A stretch of 64,000 bases of DNA, taken from positions 124,001-188,000 of the forward strand of contig CAZCTW010000002.1 of the NCBI GenBank assembly GCA_964501905.1. The letters run 5' to 3'. The DNA comes from B69-G16 sp964501905 (GTDB lineage: Archaea; Thermoproteota; Thermoprotei; Thermofilales; B69-G16). The notes beneath the pieces were generated by a model. That model had not been told where the DNA came from. It did not search any database and saw only the letters and a list, made by a program, of their open reading frames with translations. The translations under genes were made by a program, and so were the position numbers. Positions 7,818 through 16,524 of this stretch are shown piece by piece. Position 1 is the first letter of the stretch. The number at the start of each line of letters is the position of its first letter.

Positions 7818-8396
7818 ATGGTCTCCCCTCATAAGAAAGGCATTAGGTGTCTTGGAATAGCTGAGAGTTTTAGAAGAGATAGGGAGAAGTCGGTTTTAGT
7901 AGGAGTTGTTATGAGACGAGATAAGCTTATCGATGGAGTAGCGGTGACGACTATAACGGTTGGCGGGTTAGACGCTACGGATGGCGTTCTTAGAATCTAC
8001 AGAACTTTAAACCGGGAGGATGTTAGCGTATTGATGCTCAATGGTTGTATAATATCGTGGTTTAATATAGTCGACTTGGAGAGAGTTTATGAGAAGACGG
8101 GCGTTCCACTTATATGTGTTACATATGAAGAATCCGAGGGAATAGAGGATTACATTAAGAGGTATTTTCCGGATGATTACGAGAAGCGTTTAAAGCTTTA
8201 CCGTAAGCTCGGTAAACGGGAACTTGTGTACCTACATGGTCGGTACCCGGTTTACGTTAGGTTTTTGGGTTTGGAGAAGTGGGAGGTTAGAGCTCTCTTA
8301 AACAATTTTACGTTCTCCGGGAGACAGCCGGAGCCCTTAAAGGTGGCGAATTTCATCGCTAGAGCTATTCTACGCTCTCTATTAGCCGGTCGTTAA
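7818..8396 (+). CDS. DUF99 family protein (endonuclease V-like fold)
   Basis: A 192-residue member of DUF99, which occurs in nearly all archaea. Conserved elements seen are GIAESF, VVMRRDKLIDG, LNGCIISWFNIVD, ICVTYEESEGIED and the C-terminal ARAILRSL helix. Remote relation to endonuclease V has been noted for the family, but no activity is established. The start ATG at 7,818 follows a purine-rich ggcggaag leader. The 3' end overlaps the convergent PhoU-like gene by 15 bases. Confidence 0.82.
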   Translation: MVSPHKKGIRCLGIAESFRRDREKSVLVGVVMRRDKLIDGVAVTTITVGGLDATDGVLRIYRTLNREDVSVLMLNGCIISWFNIVDLERVYEKTGVPLICVTYEESEGIEDYIKRYFPDDYEKRLKLYRKLGKRELVYLHGRYPVYVRFLGLEKWEVRALLNNFTFSGRQPEPLKVANFIARAILRSLLAGR

Positions 8397-9320
8397 ACTG
8401 GTGATATCTTCGAGCTCTTCCGCTATTCTGATTAGTTTATCTACAGTGAGGTAGGTGATTAGGGGTGGGCGTTCTTCTAGGGCTTTACTCCTGAGTTTGT
8501 TTAGCTCGCCGTAGAGTTCTCCTATTAATTTCTCGCATCTAACGGCTTTTGAAATATCTTTGTTGACGAAGCTTTTAACTACTTCGTGTTGTACCTCGGC
8601 TATCTTACTGGCGAAAAAGTCCAGCCTTTTAAAGGAATCTGGAATCGGGGGGTATGTTTCGATTGTTGTTTTAGCTATCGCTTCGCTATAGTCTCCTATT
8701 CTCTCTAGATTTCTTACAACTAATCGGTAGTCAAGAAGTTTTAAAATTTCGCTCGCCGCAGCGCAGGCCTTTTTCAAGGCGCTGCGTATAAGCCTCACTG
8801 TTAGAAAGAAGAGTTTATCTACTTTATCGTCTCTCGAAATAACGGATTGAGCCAGTTCTCTATCTCGGCTTAGCACGGCCTTGACGGCGTCTACGTACAT
8901 AGAGCTAGTTATCCTATCTATTCGATGTACGAGGGATGAGATATCGTAGTCTTCTCTTAGGAAGCACTGTACAACTATTCTATTCCGTGATTCCTCTACT
9001 ATCTCGGCTCCAACTAGCAGTTTGAGCGTCTTCTCGATTTCCTCGATTAAATCTGGGTTTACACCGTTTTTAGAGCGTATATTTATGATCTCGACTCCGT
9101 CTAGGTAAGCTGTTACCAGGCGTTGAATGACGAAATCGTCTACTGTTACTTCAGTAATTTCCATTCTATCTTCCACGCCTATAGGATATATTTCCAGTAC
9201 GCCTCTCTTAGCTTCGACGCCCACTATTGATGAGCTTTTTAAATCGTGGGCTTTAACCCATCTCTTAGGGAGGCTAATGTAGTAGGATCCTCCGATCTTG
9301 ACTATTTTCCTATGTTCCAT
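8382..9320 (-). CDS. PhoU-domain protein with N-terminal AbrB-like DNA-binding domain
   Basis: Residues 1-50 form a SpoVT/AbrB swapped-hairpin domain (RKIVKIGGSYYISLPKRW), a typical archaeal DNA-binding fold. Residues 115-312 are two PhoU-like three-helix bundles with the acidic metal-binding faces DRITSSMY, LERIGDYSEAI and IAEELEDI. Archaeal AbrB-PhoU proteins are annotated as phosphate uptake regulators; regulation of phosphate or another ion transporter is an inference, as no Pst transporter is nearby. It lies 66 bases downstream of mtnA on the same strand and may have its own promoter in that AT-rich gap. Confidence 0.85.
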   Translation of the reverse strand: MEHRKIVKIGGSYYISLPKRWVKAHDLKSSSIVGVEAKRGVLEIYPIGVEDRMEITEVTVDDFVIQRLVTAYLDGVEIINIRSKNGVNPDLIEEIEKTLKLLVGAEIVEESRNRIVVQCFLREDYDISSLVHRIDRITSSMYVDAVKAVLSRDRELAQSVISRDDKVDKLFFLTVRLIRSALKKACAAASEILKLLDYRLVVRNLERIGDYSEAIAKTTIETYPPIPDSFKRLDFFASKIAEVQHEVVKSFVNKDISKAVRCEKLIGELYGELNKLRSKALEERPPLITYLTVDKLIRIAEELEDITSLTTG

Positions 9321-9386
9321 AATTTAACTAATTAAACACCGATTTAATAAGGATAAAGGAAAAGAAAGGTTTAAACAGTTTAATGT

Positions 9387-10430
9387 TTAACACAAGCCCA
9401 GCCTAGAAATGTTAACCTCGAAGGGCTTCTCCAGTATCCCTGCTTCCGTTACTATACCGGTTATCAATTCCGGAGGCGTTATGTCGAAAGCGTAATATAT
9501 GGCATCGACCCCTTCTGGCGCTATCCTACGCCCGAAAATATTTAGTACCTCCTCTGGATCCCTCTGCTCAATAACTATCTCATCGCCGGTTTCGATAGAG
9601 GCGTCTATGGTACTTGTGGGCGCTACGACGTAAAATGGAATTTTAAACTCGCGGCAGACTAAAGCCAGCGGATATGTGCCTATTTTATTCGCTACGTAGC
9701 CTTTCCTCGTTATCCTGTCCGCTCCGACGAGCGCTACATCGACCCTCTCTTTCATTAAGACTATGCCTATTGAATTATCCGTGATTACTTTAACCGGTAT
9801 TCCAGCATGGCTTAACTCCCAGGCGGTTAGCCTAGCTCCTTGAAGATACGGACGGGTCTCCATTGCTATCACGCTAACTTTCTTCCCTTTTAGGTGTGAA
9901 GTGTATATGGGCGCAGTCGCCGTGCCATAGTAGCTAGTGGCGAGGGAGCCAGCGTTGCAGACTGTTATGACTGTTCCGCCGTCTGGTATCAGTTTCTCCC
10001 CTACCTCCCCTATCTTCTTGTTAGTTTCCTCGTCCTCCCTCCAAATTTTTAAAGCTTCTTCAACCACCGCCTGCTTAAGGTCGCTGACGCTATCTGCTCT
10101 ACGTGCTGCGTCCAATACTCTGTCTACGGCCCAGAAGAGGTTTACCGCTGTAGGCCTAGTCTTTCTTATATATTCAGCGACTTTCTCGAGTTTCTCTTTA
10201 GCGACTTCTATATCAGCGGTTGTCAGTTCTTGGGTGAAGAGAGCTAGAGAAAACGCGGCAGCGACGCCTATTGCTGGAGCCCCTCTAATCTCCATTTTCC
10301 TTATAGCGTCTGCCACTCGCCGCCAATCTCTAGTCTCTATATGTTTGAGCTCGTGGGGCAGGAGGAGCTGGTTTATTAATCTAACCTTGCCGTCAACCCA
10401 TTCTATGGTTCTTGGGAGGTTTAATTCCAA
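9387..10430 (-). CDS. mtnA: S-methyl-5-thioribose-1-phosphate isomerase
   Basis: This 347-residue enzyme of the eIF2B-like fold isomerises methylthioribose 1-phosphate to the ribulose form in methionine salvage. Family motifs are KMEIRGAPAIGVAAAF, TVCNAGSLATSYYG (with the catalytic Cys), ETRPYLQGARLTAWEL, and VGADRITRKGYVANKIGTY with the catalytic Asp. The RGAPAIG and METRPYLQGARLTAWEL forms favour MtnA over the related ribose-1,5-bisphosphate isomerase. The start lies 4 bases after the stop of the upstream Cys-containing gene, so it belongs to the OsmC operon. In archaea the same protein can also serve adenosine or 5'-deoxyadenosine recycling; this is not decided by sequence. Confidence 0.92.
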   Translation of the reverse strand: MELNLPRTIEWVDGKVRLINQLLLPHELKHIETRDWRRVADAIRKMEIRGAPAIGVAAAFSLALFTQELTTADIEVAKEKLEKVAEYIRKTRPTAVNLFWAVDRVLDAARRADSVSDLKQAVVEEALKIWREDEETNKKIGEVGEKLIPDGGTVITVCNAGSLATSYYGTATAPIYTSHLKGKKVSVIAMETRPYLQGARLTAWELSHAGIPVKVITDNSIGIVLMKERVDVALVGADRITRKGYVANKIGTYPLALVCREFKIPFYVVAPTSTIDASIETGDEIVIEQRDPEEVLNIFGRRIAPEGVDAIYYAFDITPPELITGIVTEAGILEKPFEVNISRLGLC

Positions 10431-10434
10431 ACTT

Positions 10435-10884
10435 TCACCTCTGCCTTTCTTTAAGGTATTTTTCGATTGAGGAGAGATATCTAGCTTTTTTCACGGCTTT
10501 TTTCGAAATTTCTATTACTCGCCCGTTTTCCACGACGTAGTGCTTTCTCTCTATCTCTCTTCCCAGAATTTTCTCGACCTCTTCTAAGGCAAAGTGGAGT
10601 TGAACGCAGTGCGGCGACCCATCCACCGTCAAGACTACTACCTCCTCTACGTCTACCCTGGCCAGCAGCCCTGCTAGCTTAAAGCCAACCATATTGATGT
10701 GTTCCCTTTCCATACACACGGCTAAGGGGACTCTGCCCTCGGCGTATAGTTGAAACAGCTCTGGGTACTCGTCTCGCACGCACTCGCCGTAAATGAGCAG
10801 CCTTTTCCTCTCCCTAATCTTCTTGGAGCAGACGTTAACCGTCATGAACTCCCTGTACACGGGGTAATCTTCCATAGTGCTCAC
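10435..10884 (-). CDS. Conserved archaeal four-cysteine protein of unknown function
   Basis: A 149-residue soluble protein I do not assign to a characterised family. Cys residues stand at 19, 35, 57 and 93, the last in the distinctive motif VLTVDGSPHCVQLHFALEE. Similar archaeal proteins have been labelled ferredoxin-like, but there is no CxxCxxC cluster motif here, so iron-sulphur binding is unproven. The C-terminus is strongly basic. It overlaps the OsmC gene by four bases and is followed after 4 bases by mtnA, so the three are co-expressed; a thiol or sulphur-related role is an inference from that context. Confidence 0.6.
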   Translation of the reverse strand: MSTMEDYPVYREFMTVNVCSKKIRERKRLLIYGECVRDEYPELFQLYAEGRVPLAVCMEREHINMVGFKLAGLLARVDVEEVVVLTVDGSPHCVQLHFALEEVEKILGREIERKHYVVENGRVIEISKKAVKKARYLSSIEKYLKERQR

Positions 10885-11294
10885 TTGATAATTTTGTAGC
10901 TGGTCTTTATCAAGACACCGCCCTTCCTAACCATATTGCTAGCCGAGCAGTAGGTCTCCTGGGAAAGCTCTATAGCCCGCTTAAGCTTCTCCTCGTCCAC
11001 GTCGCCCTCAACCACATACTCTAAATGAATTGAGGTAAATACTCTGGGGAATTCCTTCCTGCGCGCGGCCTCAGCCCTTACTTCGAGAGATTTGAAATTC
11101 TGCCTCATTTTGCGCAAGATCATCGCCACGTCAAAAGCCGTGCATCCCGCTATACCAGCTAAGATAAGCTCCATGGGCGAAGGCCCCAAGTTTTTGCCGC
11201 CGTGCTCCGGGGTCGTATCTATAACCACGCCATGCCCGGAGGAGGTTTCAGCGAGAAAAACTGTGTTTTCTATCAATTTTACTCTAACACGCAT
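10881..11294 (-). CDS. OsmC family protein (thiol peroxidase-like)
   Basis: A 137-residue OsmC/Ohr-fold protein. Both conserved cysteines are present: one in GIAGCTAFDVAMIL and one in SQETYCSASNMV. The sequence PSPMELILAGIAGC is the usual OsmC helix. Family members reduce organic or inorganic hydroperoxides in the cytosol as dimers. The GTG/ATG question is simple here because the fold starts at the first Met. It heads a tight operon with the four-Cys protein and mtnA, with a four-base overlap to the next gene. Confidence 0.88.
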   Translation of the reverse strand: MRVRVKLIENTVFLAETSSGHGVVIDTTPEHGGKNLGPSPMELILAGIAGCTAFDVAMILRKMRQNFKSLEVRAEAARRKEFPRVFTSIHLEYVVEGDVDEEKLKRAIELSQETYCSASNMVRKGGVLIKTSYKIIK

Positions 11295-11414
11295 ATCCCA
11301 ACCCTCTAGAAAATTTAGACGTAGTACAAACGGGATACACTCGTATTTTACATATATTACGTTTACTGGCCGGTAGAGAAAGTCATTTTAGTGTAGAGCA
11401 AGCTACCGAATTGA

Positions 11415-14045
11415 GTGACTATGATAGATAAGGGCGCAGTTAGCGCTTTGGTGAGAGCTGCAGTTGTTTCTCTAGCCGTACATACAGCGATGAAACTTTT
11501 CCCCTTTTATCCCGGATTCGCTCAAGTAGCTCTATACTCCGTAATCCTCCTAATATCGTTTAAACACCCGAGAATTGCTCTACTCACCGTATGGTTGGCA
11601 ATGCTGCCCGCGGTCGCCTACTATAGCCCGGGCTTGGCTCTGCTCCACGCGATCCTAATCGTTCCCTTCGCCTCTCTAGTCAGACGACACTGGCTAGCAG
11701 GCGCTCTCTACCTCATACTGGTCGGCTTAAGCATTACGGAGCAGTTTATGGGTCAATTCTCGGCCGCTATATTAATAGCGTCATCTCTGTTTTTTGATCC
11801 CTCCACAGCTGCTTTTCTCGGGCTCATGTACTCTTCTTCAGTATTCGCGCTCGCAACCTGGCTCTTTCCGGCCGGCTTAGTAAATAGGGGCTTTATTTTA
11901 GCGTACGCAAAAGGTCTAATTACATACCCCAAGCCCGCCTTAGCTAATATCAACGTCGCTAATTACATCGTTAACACGTTTTCCAGCGACTCTTTGAGAC
12001 AAGCATCGGCTCTACTAGAGACCTTATACTTGAGCGCTTTCTCATACGAAATGATGCCCTTAAGCTTGGTAGCTGCGTTTACGGTAGCTCCCTACAGCCT
12101 CGCTTCGCTAGCAGGTAAGGACTACTCCAAGTGGAAAATAGCAGTGGCTTCTCTAGTTTCATCCGGGATTCTGGCAGCAATTTTCTCAGTTACCTCGTAT
12201 ACGATGTTCTCCATGCCTATAGATGTAGACTTCTATCTACCCTTCGTCTTCATGACCCTACTCTTCTCCTTAAGCACCGGTAGTATAGCGGGGATTGTAC
12301 ACAGGTTAAGGGAGGAGGAAATCTTCAGTACCACGTTAAGCAACATGGGCTTTTTCGTTCCCGTGAAGAGCCAGAAGATATCCTTCGACGATATAGGAGG
12401 GCTAGACGAAGTCAAATCTCAACTCTATGAATCCATAATCCTCCCGCTGAAAAAGGCTAAATTAGCGAAAAAATTCAAGCTTTCAATCCCTAAGGGTATA
12501 CTCTTGTTCGGCCCGCCCGGATGCGGAAAAACTTTGATAATGCGAGCCTTAGCCTCGCAGTTAAAAATGAAGTTCATCCACGTCAAGTGCAGCGATATAA
12601 TGAGTAAGTGGTACGGTGAGAGCGAGCAGAAACTGGCTAAGCTATTTGCTTTAGCGCGTAGAGAAGCTCCTTGCATTCTGTTCTTCGATGAGATAGATGC
12701 TATAGCTAAGAAGAGAGACGCCTACTCGACAGACGACGTAGCCCCTAGGCTCTTGAGCATAATACTCAGCGAAATGGACGGTATGGAGCCCTCAGAGGGG
12801 GTTTTGGTAGTCGGCGCCACTAACATGCCCGAGGTTCTAGACCCCGCTATTTTAAGACCGGGGCGCTTCGACAAGGTTATATACGTGCCGCCCCCCGATA
12901 AAAAGGCTAGAGAGGAAATTTTCAAAATTCACTGTAGAGGACTACCCTTAGCCCCGGATGTGGATTTCTCGGTTTTAGCGGAGATGACCGAGCGGTTTAG
13001 CGGAGCCGATATCGCTGCGGTCGTTAAGGAGGCTTCTCGAAGAGCCCTCAAGGATTCTGTGAAAGAGAAGAAGAGGTTAATTGGACTAGGAGATTTCGTA
13101 TCCGTTATTAAGAAATTTAAACCTAGCATAACTTTCGAAATGCTGGAGAAGTACGAGAAGTTTAGAATGGATTACGAAAGAATGAAAAGCGCATCTCAAA
13201 AAGAAGCTCTGATAACGCCGGTGAAGTTAGAAGACGTAGTTGGACTAGAACAGGTTAAAGAGGAGATCCTAGACGCAATTCTCATACCTCTAAAACATCC
13301 TGACCTCCTCGAGAAGTACAGGATACGCCAAGCCAAGGGCATACTGATGTTCGGCCCGCCTGGATGCGGGAAGACAATGCTTGCTAGAGCCTTAGCTAGC
13401 GAGTTGAAAGTGGAGTTTATAGAGGTTCAGTGTAGCGATATTACTTCTGGCGAAAACCCGGAGTTAAACATTAAGAAAGTTTTCTCAATGGCGAGAGAAA
13501 ATGCCCCTGCGATACTCTTCTTAGATGAAATCGATGCTCTAGCTCCGGCACGGGTGGGTTCTTCGGAGAAATCTAGAAGGTTAATAGCTCAACTTTTAAT
13601 CGAGATGGATGGAGTAAGGAATTTAAACAACGTCGTCGTGCTAGCTGCAACTAACAGACCCTCAAGCCTAGACCCCGCCCTGCTCAGACCGGGGAGGTTT
13701 GACAAAATACTGTATGTTCCGCCTCCAAATAGGGAGGCTAGGATAGCGCTATTTAAAAAGGAGCTTCAGGGAGTAGCTGTAAAGAACTTAAACTACGAAG
13801 CTCTAGCAGATTTAACAAAGGGATACTCGGCGGCCGATATAGTGTACATATGCAACGAAGCTAAAATGAAAGCCGCTAAACGCTTGCTGTCGGGCGGAGA
13901 ACCCGAGGTTACATTCACGGATTTAATCTCCGTGATAGAGGCTACTAGCCCGAGCATAACCGAGGATATGCTGGCCGAGTACTATGATTTCTACTTGAGA
14001 TACAGGAGGCCCGTCCAGGTATTGACTTTGCCAAAAAAATCATAA
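11415..14045 (+). CDS. Membrane-anchored tandem AAA+ ATPase (Cdc48/VAT-related)
   Basis: An 876-residue protein. Residues 1-300 contain about eight to ten hydrophobic helices with no recognisable family. Two complete AAA+ modules follow: module 1 with FGPPGCGKT near residue 365, ILFFDEIDA near 421 and the arginine finger context RPGRFD; module 2 with FGPPGCGKT near residue 646, ILFLDEIDA near 698 and again RPGRFD. Sequence style is that of the Cdc48/VAT clade, but the usual N-domain (double-psi barrel) is replaced by the membrane part. It presumably forms a membrane-bound hexamer that unfolds or extracts proteins; no protease domain is present. It is transcribed alone. The small tail ends in a basic peptide without the HbYX proteasome-docking motif. 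Confidence 0.85.
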   Translation: MTMIDKGAVSALVRAAVVSLAVHTAMKLFPFYPGFAQVALYSVILLISFKHPRIALLTVWLAMLPAVAYYSPGLALLHAILIVPFASLVRRHWLAGALYLILVGLSITEQFMGQFSAAILIASSLFFDPSTAAFLGLMYSSSVFALATWLFPAGLVNRGFILAYAKGLITYPKPALANINVANYIVNTFSSDSLRQASALLETLYLSAFSYEMMPLSLVAAFTVAPYSLASLAGKDYSKWKIAVASLVSSGILAAIFSVTSYTMFSMPIDVDFYLPFVFMTLLFSLSTGSIAGIVHRLREEEIFSTTLSNMGFFVPVKSQKISFDDIGGLDEVKSQLYESIILPLKKAKLAKKFKLSIPKGILLFGPPGCGKTLIMRALASQLKMKFIHVKCSDIMSKWYGESEQKLAKLFALARREAPCILFFDEIDAIAKKRDAYSTDDVAPRLLSIILSEMDGMEPSEGVLVVGATNMPEVLDPAILRPGRFDKVIYVPPPDKKAREEIFKIHCRGLPLAPDVDFSVLAEMTERFSGADIAAVVKEASRRALKDSVKEKKRLIGLGDFVSVIKKFKPSITFEMLEKYEKFRMDYERMKSASQKEALITPVKLEDVVGLEQVKEEILDAILIPLKHPDLLEKYRIRQAKGILMFGPPGCGKTMLARALASELKVEFIEVQCSDITSGENPELNIKKVFSMARENAPAILFLDEIDALAPARVGSSEKSRRLIAQLLIEMDGVRNLNNVVVLAATNRPSSLDPALLRPGRFDKILYVPPPNREARIALFKKELQGVAVKNLNYEALADLTKGYSAADIVYICNEAKMKAAKRLLSGGEPEVTFTDLISVIEATSPSITEDMLAEYYDFYLRYRRPVQVLTLPKKS

Positions 14046-14137
14046 ATGAAAGCTTTTTAGGAAAATAGTAGCGATGGACATATAAGAGGGATAGTCTATT
14101 AGACTGCTAACCTATAACTGGACCGTAGGGAGTTTCC

Positions 14138-15307
14138 ATGGCTACTATGAGATTGGAAGAGATACCTTTTATGCATTGGGGGATTATAACTAAGTACAAC
14201 TTTTCTCCAGAATACACTAGGTATATACCTAGGAAAAGGTGGGATCCGCTTACCTCGGTCGAGATAAAATTATACGACGAGATTACTAGACAACTAGTCG
14301 GGATAGGGAAGAGAAAAGGGCATTTCTCCTACATTAGCCCCATCAGGGGAAAAAGGCCTAAAGGCGAGGGAAGAGTAAGAGATGTTTTCGAGAAGATAAT
14401 AAAAGGAGAAGATTACGCCATTTTCGTAGCTTTAGACGATAAAGCTAAAAACGACCCCTTTTCGCTAACGCCCGAACTCTTAAACGTGGAGAATTATAAA
14501 GCAGCTACCATAATAAACAGATTCCCTGCAACCGTGAGGTATATAGATAGCGAAATCCTTGAAAAAGTTAGGCCTTTAATAGAAGACGAATTCACGCGTA
14601 TAGCGTTTGGAGTAAACTTGATCACTTTCCCTGTGAACTACAGCGAGACTTTAAGCGAGGTCTCCGTCGAAGATCTAGTTGCGATATTCAAATCTATGCG
14701 GACCGCAATAGTCAGAGTAGCGGAAGCTGCCCGTAAGAAAGGGATAGACCTGCTCCCAGTGTATCCATTCTTTAACATAGGACCTATGGCGGGCGGGAGC
14801 CAACCTAGGCTACACTCCCAAGTCTACATAGACTTGAACATAGACGGGCATGGAACTATGATGGAGAATATCCTCCAGGCTTTCGACGAAATGCGCAATA
14901 GAGGAATATGCTACCTATGCACGAGCAAACACGACGACAGAATAGTCTACGAGAACAGTACTTGGATTGTCTGGACATCTCTATCACCTAGGAGGAATTA
15001 CCACTTAAGGCTAACGCCTAAAAGGCATGTAGAGAGGTTTACCGAGCTTGATGACTTTGAGCTAGAAGGGTTAGCCGACGCTTTAATACGGGTATCAAAG
15101 GGCTTAGATAGGCTAAACATAGACCGTAACAGGAACGTGCTCATATACTCCAACCCAATCGGCTATAACTCGATATTTCACCTATACATAGACCTCATAT
15201 CCTTCGAGAAAATAGGAGGCATAGAGATGCTGGATTCATGCAGGGTTGCTAGAATAGCTCCCGAAGACGCCGCAGCTGAATTGAAAAAAGCTATGAAAGA
15301 AATATAG
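14138..15307 (+). CDS. HIT-superfamily nucleotidyltransferase, galactose-1-phosphate uridylyltransferase-like
   Basis: A 389-residue protein with two HIT-like halves as in GalT. Visible are GPMAGGSQPRLHSQVYIDL near residue 220, CYLC near residue 262, YHLRLTPKRHVERFTELDD near 285 and IFHLYIDLI near 345. The GalT active HPH triad is not present in standard form; RLHSQ is the nearest equivalent. It may therefore act on another nucleotide-sugar or dinucleotide. The gene has its own promoter-like ACATATAAG stretch 57 bases upstream. No galactose pathway gene lies nearby. Confidence 0.6.
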   Translation: MATMRLEEIPFMHWGIITKYNFSPEYTRYIPRKRWDPLTSVEIKLYDEITRQLVGIGKRKGHFSYISPIRGKRPKGEGRVRDVFEKIIKGEDYAIFVALDDKAKNDPFSLTPELLNVENYKAATIINRFPATVRYIDSEILEKVRPLIEDEFTRIAFGVNLITFPVNYSETLSEVSVEDLVAIFKSMRTAIVRVAEAARKKGIDLLPVYPFFNIGPMAGGSQPRLHSQVYIDLNIDGHGTMMENILQAFDEMRNRGICYLCTSKHDDRIVYENSTWIVWTSLSPRRNYHLRLTPKRHVERFTELDDFELEGLADALIRVSKGLDRLNIDRNRNVLIYSNPIGYNSIFHLYIDLISFEKIGGIEMLDSCRVARIAPEDAAAELKKAMKEI

Positions 15308-15422
15308 CTCATTTTCCTCGAAAATCCTTTACGTAAACTTCTCTAGGCGTTTAGGCTGTAATTTTTACTTCTCCCATTGGGAAAAGCTTATATTTTAGAC
15401 ATAAATTGGGTTGTGACTGTCT

Positions 15423-16088
15423 ATGAGCGAACAAATGAGGATATGTGTCAGCCTTGAAAGTATAAGCCCCTGGCTAGTGAATAAAATATTAAAGAATTTA
15501 GTTGAGAAAGGCGTGGACCTAGCCGAGGTAAAACTACCCATATCTGGAGAAAAAATAGGAGATTTAGAGAGAGTAGTTAAAAATTACTGTAGCAAGATTA
15601 TCGTAAAGCCTATATTCACGGGCAAACAAGGATTCCCCGTTTTAAAGCGTGTAATAGAGAATAGACCTTTCTATCTCGAACTCGACATGGACATTATTGG
15701 AAAACACCCAGAAATTCTAGATTTAATCATGGAGAACGACGTTTTCTTAATGGTTTCAATCGACTACCAGAACTCTCCCTCCGTAGATGAACTGGTTCAC
15801 GATGCGATTAGAGCGTTAGCTCAGAGCGATATAGTAAAGATAACTTTTCCAGCTGAGAGCTACGAGGATAATCTGAAAGTTTTCGAAGTCTACAATTCGC
15901 TACGCGAGGATAACAATAGGATGGTAGTGGTGGCCAAGAAGGAGAAAGGGTATATCTCGCAACTTCTTCTGCCAGTTTTAGGAGCCCCCTTTGCCATAGC
16001 CTCTACAGAGGAGGATAAGAACTCTGATTATATAAACTACAAAGCCATTCAAGTTTTCTACAAAATGCTCGGCTCAAAATCTACTTGA
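15423..16088 (+). CDS. Type I 3-dehydroquinate dehydratase-fold protein, probably inactive
   Basis: A 221-residue TIM-barrel protein that follows the AroD pattern: ICVSLESIS at strand 1, VDLAEVKL at strand 2, and DIVKITFPAESYEDNLKVF with the Schiff-base Lys. At the position of the catalytic His (usual pattern SYHDF) it reads MVSIDYQNSP, one residue shorter and without His, and the C-terminal Arg-containing GxSRxFG segment reads KGYISQLLLPVLGAPFA. The shikimate reaction therefore looks unlikely. No other aromatic-pathway gene is adjacent. It could be a retooled aldolase or a ligand-binding protein; that is open. Starts 115 bases after the GalT-like gene. Confidence 0.6.
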   Translation: MSEQMRICVSLESISPWLVNKILKNLVEKGVDLAEVKLPISGEKIGDLERVVKNYCSKIIVKPIFTGKQGFPVLKRVIENRPFYLELDMDIIGKHPEILDLIMENDVFLMVSIDYQNSPSVDELVHDAIRALAQSDIVKITFPAESYEDNLKVFEVYNSLREDNNRMVVVAKKEKGYISQLLLPVLGAPFAIASTEEDKNSDYINYKAIQVFYKMLGSKST

Positions 16089-16170
16089 GACCTATACTCT
16101 TTTCTAAACCTGTCCCCTATAGCTAGACGTTATTTTTAAAAAAGTCTCCCGAATAAGGGTTCTGAGAAAT

Positions 16171-16524
16171 ATGTATGAAACAAAAACACTAATCTTTGCT
16201 GTGACTCTCCTCGCATCTCTAGCTTTAATTTTCCTGGGCTTTATTTTCATTGTGGCGGCTTTCTATCCGGGCAAGACCTATAGGCTACTTATCGGAACTC
16301 CTATGGTAGCTGTGGGGACCGCGCTTATCTTTCGCCTCTTAAAACCGGAGCCAAAAATACTCACAGTCACTTTGAGATGGGATCCTTCAGGTAGAATAAT
16401 AACCGAGGAGTTAAAATGCCCCTATTGCGGAGCCCCCCTTCCTCCGCCTGAGCCGGGAAGCGAGTACGTGAAATGTCCCTATTGTGGCAAAACAGCGAAG
16501 ATTGTAGAGGAGCCGATATGGTAG
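16171..16524 (+). CDS. Small membrane protein with C-terminal zinc ribbon
   Basis: A 117-residue protein with two N-terminal hydrophobic helices (about residues 6-31 and 38-56) and a cytosolic tail carrying two CPYCG knuckles (residues 88-92 and 106-110), spaced as a zinc ribbon. I do not recognise a named family. The stop codon is directly adjacent to the stop of the convergent DUF155 gene. A role as a membrane-tethered adaptor is only an inference from the architecture. Confidence 0.65.
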   Translation: MYETKTLIFAVTLLASLALIFLGFIFIVAAFYPGKTYRLLIGTPMVAVGTALIFRLLKPEPKILTVTLRWDPSGRIITEELKCPYCGAPLPPPEPGSEYVKCPYCGKTAKIVEEPIW

